Of a stretch of DNA of 57,646 nucleotides, positions 48,651 through 57,544 are shown one piece after another; positions within the stretch are counted from its first letter, which is position 1, and every line of letters begins with the position of its first letter. Under the pieces are notes generated by a model. The model was given only the letters and a program-made list of their open reading frames with translations. It searched no databases and had not been told where the DNA came from. Made by a program: the position numbers and the translations under genes. Source of the DNA: a virus; IMG/VR virus record IMGVR_UViG_3300023180_000063, positions 1 through 57,646 of that record; one strand, given 5' to 3'.

Positions 48651-50619
48651 TCTTATCTACCTCCGACTCGGCTACAAGTTGTAGCTGCACCGTCTCAGGG
48701 AACGTGTTGCCGTCCGGCACTGTTACTGAGAAACCTTCGATCTTACGAACAATAATGTCGTCTCTCGGCTCAAGGTTGCTCAAAAGTCGAAGTTGAATGA
48801 ACGGATCGTCTACAATGAGCGCGCACCAGTCTCCTGGAGAGTACGTTCCAACAGTTGGGTCGAGTGAGCCGTTGACTGTGATCGACATGTCGGTGAGCGG
48901 TGGACGAAACTCTGCCAAATAGCGCGAGGCGTAGCTGTAGAGAATGTTTTCGTCGTACGCTTCTCCACGCGTCTCCTCCATATCGAGCAGTGGCCATCCA
49001 GCGTCGAGTAGCCCGGTATCAGCGGCAACGGCGTATGGTTGACTCGCATCTGAGCCAAGATCGCCGATGTTGCCAACAACAAAGAATCGAGTCGCTGAGT
49101 TTTCAGCAGATTCGCTGATAGAAACTTCATTTACGTTTCCAGGATACTCGAATACGAACTGATCAGCGCCGTATCTACTTAGAGGAGCGGCTTCTCCAGC
49201 AGGCGGCGGGTTGGGGAAGTTGATCGGAAGAAGCACGAACGTTCGAGTAAACGTGCCAGTCAATGAATCGTATTCGCAGTCAATCCGATACTCAAAGCCG
49301 TCAACAGTGTCTGAGTACTCGTCGAGTTCTTCACCAATCGAGCGAAGTTCGTAGCCGCGGTAGGTGACGTTTGGAACATTGACGCCGCTGTACGCCGCGG
49401 TCGAGTACTCGATTCCGATGTCCGCATTCGCGGGATACGGTCCGTATGTGCTCGAAAGAGCTCTTGGCGTCAACGTCGCGGTTCCAGACACGGCGGTCGC
49501 GTCGACGTTCGGTTCGAATGAAAAGACCGAGTACGTAAATGTAGTCGAGGATGGAACACTCGTGATCGTGTGAGTGCCGTTGAATATTACGTAGTCTGAG
49601 GTAAGCGAATCGACGTTTTCAATGTCAACGGTTTGTCCGACTGAAAAACCGTGAGCAACACTTGTAGTAAGAGTGGCAACGTTTTCAGACATCTCTTTTT
49701 GAGACACTGTTCTTGACACAACTGAAACCGCGGTGCTGCCAACGTTTGATGCTGTCTTAGCGTACGAAAATGTCGTGTCAGTCTTTGATACAACCGTGTG
49801 CGTGCCGTCGAACGTCGAGTCAACGTTCTTTACCAGAACTGACTGACCGGGTATCATGTTGTGTGCAGTTGACGTCGTCAATGTCGCTACATTAGAAGTC
49901 AGTGACTTTGTCGTGATGTCGTAGTCGAGAGTAAGCGTCGGCTCAATTTCTCCGTTTGGAAATTGTATGCCAGAGAAGTCAATGTTCATCTGATCGAGTA
50001 GCTGCCGAACGTAGTCATATGTATCTACGCGAACTCTTACCGTCGTGTTGTCATACGTCCCGGCAGGCATTCCTGGAATGCTAACCGCCACGGTTGTTGA
50101 CGACAGCCCGAGTGAAAGGACTGTGTAGTAGCCGCTGTATTGAAAGTTTCCAACCTCGTAGAACTCGACTGCGATTGTTGAGCCAGGGACAAAGTTAAAT
50201 GAACCAAATGTCAACGTAGTTGTTGCGTTACCAAGAACATCAACGACAGTGGTTCCGGCAAAGTCATGGCTGTACGTCTTCCAAATGTTGCGATGGTAGA
50301 GGTAGCTCGTAAACTCTGACCCACTGACGTTTAGAACTTTTTCAGTGATGCTGTACGATCTTCCCCAAATGATTCCTCCCCATACGCAGACATTGTTTCT
50401 TACAATGTATAGCGAGGTTTTTCCCGGGACTGTGTAGTCGTACAGGTTTGCTGCTACTGTGTCGTCAAGAACAGCGACCTGCCCTGAAAATGTTCCGGCG
50501 CCTTTAAGAGCTCTGTCGTACGTGACGCCTGTAAAAGGTATCTCGGCAAGAACCGAGTTTGTCATTAGGTCCGCGACAAAGTAGCGGTACACTGGCTGCG
50601 CTGGATCAAATGTTGTCAT
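48640..50619 (-). CDS. Tail hub/baseplate-like minor tail protein with two beta modules
   Basis: A 659-residue protein. The N-terminal ~220 residues (VLAEIPFTGVTYDRALKG, VWGGIIWGRSYSI, GSEFTSYLYHRNIWKTY) fit the hub proteins that form the tail tip of siphoviruses. Between about 235 and 370 lie two tandem copies of the recurring module (SNVATLTTSTAHN... TTFSYAKTASNV; ENVATLTTSVAHG... STTFTYSVF). The C-terminal part (TVNGSLDPTVGTYSPGDWCAL) resembles a hub-associated domain. It is preceded by the distal tail gene, 7 bases upstream. Confidence 0.7.
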   Translation of the reverse strand: MTTFDPAQPVYRYFVADLMTNSVLAEIPFTGVTYDRALKGAGTFSGQVAVLDDTVAANLYDYTVPGKTSLYIVRNNVCVWGGIIWGRSYSITEKVLNVSGSEFTSYLYHRNIWKTYSHDFAGTTVVDVLGNATTTLTFGSFNFVPGSTIAVEFYEVGNFQYSGYYTVLSLGLSSTTVAVSIPGMPAGTYDNTTVRVRVDTYDYVRQLLDQMNIDFSGIQFPNGEIEPTLTLDYDITTKSLTSNVATLTTSTAHNMIPGQSVLVKNVDSTFDGTHTVVSKTDTTFSYAKTASNVGSTAVSVVSRTVSQKEMSENVATLTTSVAHGFSVGQTVDIENVDSLTSDYVIFNGTHTITSVPSSTTFTYSVFSFEPNVDATAVSGTATLTPRALSSTYGPYPANADIGIEYSTAAYSGVNVPNVTYRGYELRSIGEELDEYSDTVDGFEYRIDCEYDSLTGTFTRTFVLLPINFPNPPPAGEAAPLSRYGADQFVFEYPGNVNEVSISESAENSATRFFVVGNIGDLGSDASQPYAVAADTGLLDAGWPLLDMEETRGEAYDENILYSYASRYLAEFRPPLTDMSITVNGSLDPTVGTYSPGDWCALIVDDPFIQLRLLSNLEPRDDIIVRKIEGFSVTVPDGNTFPETVQLQLVAESEVDKIGE

Positions 50620-50625
50620 TGTAGT

Positions 50626-51609
50626 TTAGCCTATCCAACCGGAGCGATAGTACACAGTGAGTACCGCGTCCGATGTTGCGTCACCAAGATCTTCAAAGAC
50701 TATCGAGTTGTTGCCTGGCGTGAGCTCCAGCCAATCCGTAAGAGTGTCGAGATACACGCGGGCGCCAAGAACGTCGCCGTCAAGCGCGACCTCGTGCTTG
50801 TACGTGTCAATCTCGAGAAGCTCACCGGAAGCAACAGACTCGACGATTGTAAGCGTTTGGTCTGTTGTAGTGTTTTTAATTGTAGCGTTTCCAACTACAG
50901 GGCCGTCAATTTCAAGAAACATCGTAACGTTAGTGTTTCCGAGGTTGGTGATTGTCGCGGCGCCAGTCTCTGCCGTTGACGTATTTTTACACGGAATAGT
51001 GACTGAGCTGTAACCAAGTGCGTCTGAGTCATCCCAAGAGTATTTGATCGGGTCGGACGCGCGTAGACCGATCGAGAACTCCGTCTTCCCTCGAGAGTTC
51101 ACTGTTTGTATCTCAGGTCTGCCGCTGAGTCTCACGAATGACGCTCTTGTCGGCGATTCATTTGTCTTCAGCCACGCGCCTTGCCGAGCGAGAGACGCTG
51201 CACGAATTAGGGTGTCTCTTGCCGTAGACACGTATTCCGGCCCTGGCGGAAAAAATACTCCAGTAAGATTTATCTGTCGCGCGGCCCAGCGGCCGTTTGC
51301 CTCATAAGAGCCGTCTCCCCATCCGCGAGGAATGTCTGGAACCTCCGGGTCTGGAAGACCCCACCAGCCTTCAATGTCTGTGCAGATCCAAATGACATTA
51401 TTTGAGTCAATTGAGTTCAACACTAAAGTGTCGAGAATAACGTCTTCCTGTAGAAAGAGACCTGAGAAGACTGGCGGCGGTAGCGGTGTTAGCGCCTTAT
51501 TGACTACAGAGGTTTCGAAGTCTTGGCCTTCAGGATCGTTGTACGAGCCTTCTCCGTATAGACCTTCTCCGTAATAGAGAATCGCGCCGTCTTCTGTGTA
51601 CAGTGTCAT
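50626..51609 (-). CDS. Distal tail protein (Dit-like)
   Basis: A 327-residue protein with the elements of the siphovirus tail/Dit family: GAARQINLTGVFFPPGP-type beta strand pattern, SFVRLSGRPEIQTVNSRGKTEFSIGLRASDPIKYSW near 180, and a C-terminal galectin-like part (VTMFLEIDGPVVGNATIKNT, LTPGNNSIVF). It caps the tail tube and carries the hub. It is translated in the order Dit, hub, fibre on the minus strand, downstream of the fibre genes. No clear Shine-Dalgarno sits before the ATG. Confidence 0.75.
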   Translation of the reverse strand: MTLYTEDGAILYYGEGLYGEGSYNDPEGQDFETSVVNKALTPLPPPVFSGLFLQEDVILDTLVLNSIDSNNVIWICTDIEGWWGLPDPEVPDIPRGWGDGSYEANGRWAARQINLTGVFFPPGPEYVSTARDTLIRAASLARQGAWLKTNESPTRASFVRLSGRPEIQTVNSRGKTEFSIGLRASDPIKYSWDDSDALGYSSVTIPCKNTSTAETGAATITNLGNTNVTMFLEIDGPVVGNATIKNTTTDQTLTIVESVASGELLEIDTYKHEVALDGDVLGARVYLDTLTDWLELTPGNNSIVFEDLGDATSDAVLTVYYRSGWIG

Positions 51610-51634
51610 CTTATGCCGCCATGTCTCGTCCTTC

Positions 51635-51648
51635 GTCGGTCACCCGAC
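51635..51648 (-). promoter_or_regulatory. Small hairpin in the leader of the distal tail gene
   Basis: Minus strand GTCGG GTGA CCGAC is a 5-bp stem capped by a GNRA-type tetraloop (GTGA), in the 126-base gap upstream of the distal tail gene. A TAGAAT element at 51655-51660 (minus strand) matches the loose actinobacterial TANNNT -10, but without a good -35. Together they may mark a transcription start for the tail hub operon. Confidence 0.3.
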
Positions 51649-51735
51649 ACAGCAACATTCTATCACAGTGAGAGAGCCCAATTAGAGCGAGTTCGCGCCC
51701 TGATGGTTGTTCTTATTGCGATAGCGCGGGAGCAA

Positions 51736-52011
51736 TTACTGGGCGTTTACTGCCCACCATGTGGCGACAACATCCGCCGCCGGAGTCTCCGTGCCGTCAA
51801 TCTCGTTGGTGAACACGGGTGAGAACGCTTCGACGTAGGTGACGAGTTCGGCTTCGGTCATCGCGTCGCCGGGAGCGTCATCAGCACAGACGCCGACCAG
51901 TGTCCAGTCTTGCGGAGAGTCGCCGACACGGGCATCGGGGAAGTAGCCGCCGTTAGTCACGAACCCGGGGATCGTGCCGTCGGCGTTCAAGGTATACGTT
52001 GTTACTTTCAT
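51736..52011 (-). CDS. Small fibre-associated hypothetical protein
   Basis: A 91-residue acidic protein with YTLNADGTIPGFVTNGGYFPD at the start, a middle with DDAPGDAMTEAELVTYVEAF, and a WWAVNAQ end. Its ATG overlaps the stop of the upstream gene by 4 bases. Similar short proteins appear next to tail-fibre genes in marine and freshwater phages, and a fibre-assembly or adhesin-tip role is possible but unsupported by a motif. Confidence 0.55.
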   Translation of the reverse strand: MKVTTYTLNADGTIPGFVTNGGYFPDARVGDSPQDWTLVGVCADDAPGDAMTEAELVTYVEAFSPVFTNEIDGTETPAADVVATWWAVNAQ

Positions 52012-52805
52012 ACTGTTAATTCCTTCGGTTGTGCGAGGGCGGCTTCGACTTGCGGGATGAGTCCACGATGCTCGGCGTACAAGGCGACTTGTGGGGCGAA
52101 CTTGTCGCTGACCGCATCCAGCCAGCCGTACTGAACCTCGAACGTCGGCACCTTGCCCTCGTTGAGCATCTGCTGTTCCATTTCGAGGTAGGTGATGAGT
52201 TCCCGTTGGGCGGCGGCACCGTTGATGCCGAGGTCTTGGAAGAAGATGAAGTTGCCTTCGTCGATCAAGCCCTGCCGTGAGCGGGCGGCGGCGAGCGCCT
52301 GCGAGAACGCCCGCATCACTTGAGCCTTCGACTCGTTCGCCTCGTACATTTCTTCGGTGATGACTTCGACACCTAACTTGTCGCAGATTGCTTCGTACTG
52401 GTGAACGAGGAACGTCACCTCACGGACGGCACCCCGCTGGTAGTTCTGCGTCGATTCGATCTGTGACGACAGTTCCAGAATGTCGATCTCTAACAGTTCG
52501 GCGGCGTACCCGGATGCTGATTCCAGTTCGTCTTGTTTCTGAGCGAGTTCGATCCGCTTACGGCGCAACCCCAACTCGGACTCCTTCAACGCTTCCCGCT
52601 TCCGTTCGATACGGGCGAGGATATGCTTCGCCGCACCAACATCGGTCAGGTCGGTGACGTTCAGCGAGACGGTCTTGAGTTGTGAGTCCGACTTGTAGAA
52701 CGACTCGTTCGATGCGTCGATCCTTGGGAGCAGTTCGGTCACCTTGTCGATCATCTGCTCGTACCGTTCCGGTAGTTGCGATGCGGTGAGTGCTAGTTCG
52801 GTCAC
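52008..52805 (-). CDS. Coiled-coil protein of the fibre module
   Basis: A 265-residue protein predicted to be almost entirely helical, with long charged heptads (about 60-130: IERKREALKESELGLRRKRIE; then SSQIESTQNYQRGAV). No catalytic residue or membrane span is seen. It is coupled to the kelch-repeat gene by a 4-base overlap and to the small 51736 gene by another. A fibre trimerisation, bracket or assembly-factor role is the simplest reading. Confidence 0.6.
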   Translation of the reverse strand: MTELALTASQLPERYEQMIDKVTELLPRIDASNESFYKSDSQLKTVSLNVTDLTDVGAAKHILARIERKREALKESELGLRRKRIELAQKQDELESASGYAAELLEIDILELSSQIESTQNYQRGAVREVTFLVHQYEAICDKLGVEVITEEMYEANESKAQVMRAFSQALAAARSRQGLIDEGNFIFFQDLGINGAAAQRELITYLEMEQQMLNEGKVPTFEVQYGWLDAVSDKFAPQVALYAEHRGLIPQVEAALAQPKELTV

Positions 52806-55522
52806 GACAGTCCTCCATGACAGTTTGATGTTGCGCCACCGTGATAGGAGGCGGTCGATGCGTCACCAAAGTCGGTGGCGTTCCCGGTGGTGGCGATCGT
52901 CCAGTAGTCGATGACGTTGTAACCCTCGCCGGGGGTACAGATACCTCTCGTCGTGTTCGACATAGACTTACATTTCCCTCGGGCAACCGTCAGGTCACCG
53001 AAGTCCGTAGCGTTTCCTGTCGTAGCGATGGTGACGTAATCCATCGTGTTGTACCAACCGGAAGCCGTAGCGTCACGACCGCCGACGATGACAGCCCTAG
53101 TAGTGGACGCAGAAGCACCGAGATCACGACGAGCCACCGTGAGATCACCAAAGTCGGTAGCGTTTCCGGTGGTTGCGATGGTCACATAGTCGATCTGGTT
53201 TCGGACTGTCGGGCCGGGAGTCGTGGCACCTCCGCAGAACAAGCCTCGGGTGGAGTTGGATGTTGCTGACGTATCACCACGGCTCACCGTCAGATCACCG
53301 AAGTCGGTTGCGTTGCCGGTCGTGGCGATGGTCACATAGTCGATGACGTCCGAGTTAGGGATGCCACCGCCGAACAGTCCTCGGGTAGAGTTCCCACAAC
53401 CGCCCATTGCTGAACGAGCGGACGTTGTATCACCGAAGTCAGTAGCGTCGCCACCGGTCGTGAACGTCAGATAGTCAATGGTAACATCGTCCCCCAAGCC
53501 GGGACCGAACACGGCCCGAGTAGTGGAACCGACAGCATCCATCCGTGACCTTGCGGTACTCAACTTGCCGAAGTTCAGCGAGTTACCGGTCGAAGCGATG
53601 TTCAGGTATTCGATGTAGTCCCCGTTGTCGAACACGCCGATGTTGGAGATTGACTCCAACGGTGACGCTCCAAGCCCACCGTGACCGTCAGAGCAGGCAC
53701 CCGGCTTCAAGATCGTCTCCGTGAGATCACCGAAGTCGGCAACATTACCGAATGTGGCGATGTCGATGTAGTCGATCACGTTGTAGTAGCCCTCACCCGA
53801 AGCAAACAGGCCACGGGTCGGAGAAGCGGCACCAGCCGCCTTTGCTCTTGCCACCGTCAGGTCACCAAAGTCTATCGAGTTTCCGGCAGATGCCAGCGTA
53901 ATGGCTTGGATCACATTCGCTACGGTGCCGCCACCAGCGAACACGCCTCGGGTGGCATTAGACACACCGTTGCTCACCGAATAGTTTGTCTGATACAGGG
54001 TTCCCCACTGCACCGTGTTGCCGGTCGACGCAAACGCAACGTAGTAGATGCCGTCTTGGTCGATGGAACCGCCGTGAACGATGCCGTGGATGGGAGACTG
54101 GACCGCCATCGGGTTACGGCTCGCACCCCAACTTAGGTCACCGAAGTCCGTAGCATTACCAGTCGTAGCAATCGTGATGTAGTCAATCACGTTAGTCAGA
54201 ACAGTTGGAGTTTGACCACCGAAGTTCAGACCTCGGGTTTCATTAGATGCTGTTCCATGATCGTCGTGAACCAACGTCAGGTCACCGAAGTCAAGGGCGG
54301 TCCCACCCTCAGCGATGGTCACATAATCCATCGTGTTGACACGGGTGCTGCTTCCGATATTGCCGCCGGTAAACACGCCTCTTGTAGAGGAAGACAACCC
54401 GTTGAGATAAGTTCGAGCCTGCGTCAGGTCACCGAAGTCGGTGGCGTTCCCAGTCGAAGCGATCAGTACCGTGTCGATCTGCGTTCTGACAGAACCGCCA
54501 TCAACGAGACCGCCACCGAACAGCGCACGAGTACCGTCAGCAGTAGGCAGAACTAAGATCAGCCCACCGTGACCGCCAGAGGTGCCGTCAGCATTACGAG
54601 CAATGGTGAGATCACCAAAATCAACAGTGTTGCCGGTAGTGGCAATCTCAACATATTCAATGGTGTTACTGCCGTAAGAATTGGGATAACCGAGGGTGAA
54701 TAGTGCCCTCGATGAAGAAGCCGCCCCAGCGTTACTGCTAGAAGCGACACTAAGATTACCGAAATCTGCGGAGTTGCCTCTAGCCGCAAGGGTCAAGTAG
54801 TCAATGGTGTCTCTTAGGACGGTAGCACTAGTCGTACCAACTCGGCTTACACCGCCAGCGTACAGACCTCTGACAGAGTTAGATGCGGGACCGCCAACGA
54901 AACGTGCTTGTGTTAGATCACCAAAATCCAGAGCGTTACCTAAAGAACTAAATGTAACGTAGTCAATAGTGTTATATGTGCTGAATACGGTCGCTGCTGA
55001 GTTCACGAACTGACCGCCCATAAACAAACCGTGAACAGGTGACTCAACTCCACCAGCCTCAGCCCTAGTTACTGTCAAGCCTCCTACGTTTATAGCATTA
55101 CCCGTGGAAGCAATAGTCACATACTCGATGCGATTGCTAAAGGCGTAGTACGCACTCGTAATGTTTGCGCCGCCTATTACGAAACGTGTTTCGTTAGACG
55201 CACCCGCCTGACCGGAGGCGTTCTGTGTCAGATTACCGAAGTCTGTTGCATTACCCAGCGTGGCGATAGTTACATAGTCAATAGTGTTTTCTCTGGAGGT
55301 GGAGTAACCGCCAGCAAATAAAGCGCGAGTTGAAGAAGCCCCAGCCGCACCACCGTTACGAGCAACGGTTAGATCACCAAAATCGGTGGCATTACCCAGA
55401 GTCTCAATGTTGACATAGTCGATTACATCGCTACGAGCAGACCCCGTATAACCGCCAAAAAACAACGCACGGGTACCGGCGATTACTGCGCTAATAAACC
55501 CGGAGAAGGTAGACAACTTCAT
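52802..55522 (-). CDS. Kelch-like beta-propeller tail fibre protein (18 repeats)
   Basis: A 906-residue protein made almost wholly of 18 repeats of ~48 residues on the pattern IDYVTIATTGNATDFGDLT...TRGLFAGG. Every sixth repeat breaks the pattern and ends with an HGGL segment (near residues 317, 614 and 904), and the next unit restarts with a TRALFGGG-like half blade, as does the N-terminus. That matches three tandem six-bladed propellers of ~295 residues, each closed by its first and last half blades. The protein is likely an elongated fibre or receptor-binding part. The first third (54.5-55.5 kb) is visibly more AT-rich than the rest. Confidence 0.8.
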   Translation of the reverse strand: MKLSTFSGFISAVIAGTRALFFGGYTGSARSDVIDYVNIETLGNATDFGDLTVARNGGAAGASSTRALFAGGYSTSRENTIDYVTIATLGNATDFGNLTQNASGQAGASNETRFVIGGANITSAYYAFSNRIEYVTIASTGNAINVGGLTVTRAEAGGVESPVHGLFMGGQFVNSAATVFSTYNTIDYVTFSSLGNALDFGDLTQARFVGGPASNSVRGLYAGGVSRVGTTSATVLRDTIDYLTLAARGNSADFGNLSVASSSNAGAASSSRALFTLGYPNSYGSNTIEYVEIATTGNTVDFGDLTIARNADGTSGGHGGLILVLPTADGTRALFGGGLVDGGSVRTQIDTVLIASTGNATDFGDLTQARTYLNGLSSSTRGVFTGGNIGSSTRVNTMDYVTIAEGGTALDFGDLTLVHDDHGTASNETRGLNFGGQTPTVLTNVIDYITIATTGNATDFGDLSWGASRNPMAVQSPIHGIVHGGSIDQDGIYYVAFASTGNTVQWGTLYQTNYSVSNGVSNATRGVFAGGGTVANVIQAITLASAGNSIDFGDLTVARAKAAGAASPTRGLFASGEGYYNVIDYIDIATFGNVADFGDLTETILKPGACSDGHGGLGASPLESISNIGVFDNGDYIEYLNIASTGNSLNFGKLSTARSRMDAVGSTTRAVFGPGLGDDVTIDYLTFTTGGDATDFGDTTSARSAMGGCGNSTRGLFGGGIPNSDVIDYVTIATTGNATDFGDLTVSRGDTSATSNSTRGLFCGGATTPGPTVRNQIDYVTIATTGNATDFGDLTVARRDLGASASTTRAVIVGGRDATASGWYNTMDYVTIATTGNATDFGDLTVARGKCKSMSNTTRGICTPGEGYNVIDYWTIATTGNATDFGDASTASYHGGATSNCHGGLS

Positions 55523-55532
55523 GTTGTCAGCC

Positions 55533-56303
55533 TCAGGCGCTCAGATCGCCAATAGCCACCCACACATCAGTGGCACGCTTGATCAACGTCACGCCACACC
55601 ACTGATCCGACAACTTCAAATTACCGTCCTTAGAGTTGATGGTAACGCCAGTGTCGGGGGCCAACGTCGTCTGACCAGCACCAGTCTGAAGAACCAGAAT
55701 CTGAGAACCCACAGGGAAAGCAACTGAGGAGTTCGGGGGAACAGTCAACGTATTTGCCGAAGCATTGTTCATCTCCACCAACTTACCACCGTCAGCAAGA
55801 ACCAGCGTGTAGGTGGTTCCAGTCTGCTCGTTCTGCTGAAGTTCATTGATGTTAGAAACATCGGCTTCAACTGCATCAATGCTGGCTTCGACGTCAGTGT
55901 TAGAGCCAACTGCCAGGTTGCCGCCAATGGTGACGTCACCACTCGCGTCAATGGTCATACGCTCACTACCTGCCGTATCAAAGCGGATAGTGTCGTCGTC
56001 TGTGCCCTCTTCGACGTGGACGATGGTATCTCCATCTGCGTCGGTCAAGAACGCTGTAACAGCGGCGGTGTTACCTAACTCCACCCATGCGCCGTCATAA
56101 TACGTGAACGTGCGCCCCGTATCTGACTCATACCACATATCTCCTGATACAGGAGAAGCAGGGGGCGTGTCGGAGATCTCAAGACTCAGGCCGCGCAGAA
56201 CAGAGCCGTACAACTTCCAGTACGTACCGTTCCATACCCAAGTTTTGCCCCCTGAGGTAAACGAGTCATTTACTGATGGGGACGACGGAAAATCAATTGC
56301 CAT
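55533..56303 (-). CDS. Tail fibre protein
   Basis: A 256-residue protein with an N-terminal virion-anchor-like motif DFPSSPSVNDSFTSGGKTWVW, then SGDMWYESDTGRTFTYYDGAWV, a repetitive GDVTIGGNLAVGSNTDVEA stalk and a C-terminal beta domain (NTLTVPPNSSVAFPVGSQILV; SDQWCGVTLIKRATDVWVAIG), as in fibres of aquatic phages. GGAGGG stands 4 bases before the ATG. The C-terminus probably forms the trimeric tip or a connector to the kelch-like protein that follows. Confidence 0.7.
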   Translation of the reverse strand: MAIDFPSSPSVNDSFTSGGKTWVWNGTYWKLYGSVLRGLSLEISDTPPASPVSGDMWYESDTGRTFTYYDGAWVELGNTAAVTAFLTDADGDTIVHVEEGTDDDTIRFDTAGSERMTIDASGDVTIGGNLAVGSNTDVEASIDAVEADVSNINELQQNEQTGTTYTLVLADGGKLVEMNNASANTLTVPPNSSVAFPVGSQILVLQTGAGQTTLAPDTGVTINSKDGNLKLSDQWCGVTLIKRATDVWVAIGDLSA

Positions 56304-56339
56304 TACACCCTCCAGTGTCAGAACTATAGTAACACATTA

Positions 56340-56726
56340 TCAATCACCTTCGTCGATCTGAACCCAACTAACAGTGTCCTCGTCCCAGCCATACGCATTG
56401 CCGTCATTTGGTTTAGGGGCCGGAGCGTTCCACAAGCAGGTATCTTCGTCTAGCACCCATGACGGGTATGGCTGTGACGGAATAAAAGCATCGCGGCTTT
56501 CATCATAGGTGCCGCCGATAGACGCATGGTTTTTGCGGAATGGAACACCTCCATCCAAGTGTTGACCACCAAACATGTCGCAATCAGACCCCACAGCCCT
56601 ACAGCCGTGAAACTCACCGTAATACGATTCCCAGTTATCAACACCGTCCACGACAACATTGGGGTTTTGACCAGTGATGATATCGGTCACAACATTGTTT
56701 TCGTCAAGTAAAGCATAATGCCACAT
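56340..56726 (-). CDS. Fibre attachment or assembly-like protein
   Basis: A 128-residue protein starting at ATG 56726, with GGAG upstream and overlapping the previous stop region; the longer open frame to 56900 lies inside the Gly-rich gene and has no such signal. It shows the aquatic-phage pattern MWHYALLDENNVV, ITGQNP, WESYYGEFHG, then WVLDEDTCLWNAPAPKP and YGWDEDTVSWVQ, where Trp-rich motifs recur. Such proteins sit beside fibre genes; the biochemical role is unknown. Confidence 0.65.
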   Translation of the reverse strand: MWHYALLDENNVVTDIITGQNPNVVVDGVDNWESYYGEFHGCRAVGSDCDMFGGQHLDGGVPFRKNHASIGGTYDESRDAFIPSQPYPSWVLDEDTCLWNAPAPKPNDGNAYGWDEDTVSWVQIDEGD

Positions 56727-56728
56727 CG

Positions 56729-57544
56729 TCAACTCCAAGAAACAGAGCCAGAACCGGCAGTAATAGTAGTGATCTTGGTTGATCCGCTTGTGGTGGTAGA
56801 AGCAGTATGACCTGCCGCAACTGTCAAGGTATATACGTCTGGATAGCGCAGAATAACAACACCAGAACCACCACGGGCACCCAAGGAGTTGGTATTCCAT
56901 CCTCCTTGACCACCGCCGCCACCACCGCCAAGACCGTGCGTACCAGCAGAACCGTTTGCAGCACCGTTCCCGCCACCACCAGCACCACCGGAACCAGTAG
57001 CGGTAGCACCGTTTCTGCCGCCACCACCACCGCCAGCGTAATAGGTGCCATAAAACGCAAGACCAGCACCACCGTTCATGTTGCTACCACCTGCACCGGC
57101 ACCACCACCGCCACCGCCAGCCCACGAAGTCGTGCTACTTGCGCCAGCGTTTCCTTGACCAGCCGTTCCCAATCCCCGATTGGCGTTTCGGAAACATCCA
57201 CCGCCGGAACCGCCGCTTTGACCGCCACCGCCACGGCTAGCGGCACGACCACCGCCAATTGCTGTGGCCGAATCGAATACTGAGTTTCCGCCACTAGAGC
57301 CAACGCTGAGCGATGGCGATCCACCGCCAGCACCGCCAACTGTTACAGTGTAATTAGAACCAGCCGTCAAAGTCACGGTACTGGTCAGGAAGCCACCTGC
57401 GCCTCCACCACCGCCTCCGCCGTCGGCATCGTCGCCTCCTCCGCCACCCCCGCCGCCAGCGACAACCAGATATTCAACCTCTAGCGGCGGACGGCCATAC
57501 CTGATCGCCCCAGCAGGCTGAGAAACCGCACCTAAAATAGGCAT
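56729..57544 (-). CDS. Glycine-rich tail fibre tip / adhesin
   Basis: A 271-residue protein, the middle two-thirds made of glycine runs of up to 9 residues separated by short sequences (GGGGGGAGG, GGGSGVV-like), opened by YLVVAGGGGG and closed by GVVILRYPD and a TLTVAAGHTASTTTSG domain. This resembles polyglycine-II-type tips such as gp38-like adhesins of T-even phages and many marine-phage glycine-rich fibres, which bind the host surface. The host receptor cannot be deduced. Its ATG shares one base with the upstream stop. Confidence 0.7.
   Translation of the reverse strand: MPILGAVSQPAGAIRYGRPPLEVEYLVVAGGGGGGGGDDADGGGGGGGAGGFLTSTVTLTAGSNYTVTVGGAGGGSPSLSVGSSGGNSVFDSATAIGGGRAASRGGGGQSGGSGGGCFRNANRGLGTAGQGNAGASSTTSWAGGGGGGAGAGGSNMNGGAGLAFYGTYYAGGGGGGRNGATATGSGGAGGGGNGAANGSAGTHGLGGGGGGGQGGWNTNSLGARGGSGVVILRYPDVYTLTVAAGHTASTTTSGSTKITTITAGSGSVSWS

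Noticed and set aside
52802-55522. Regularly spaced DNA repeats as a CRISPR-like array
   Set aside because: Repeats are in frame, encode a conserved protein pattern and have no invariable DNA repeat with variable spacers.
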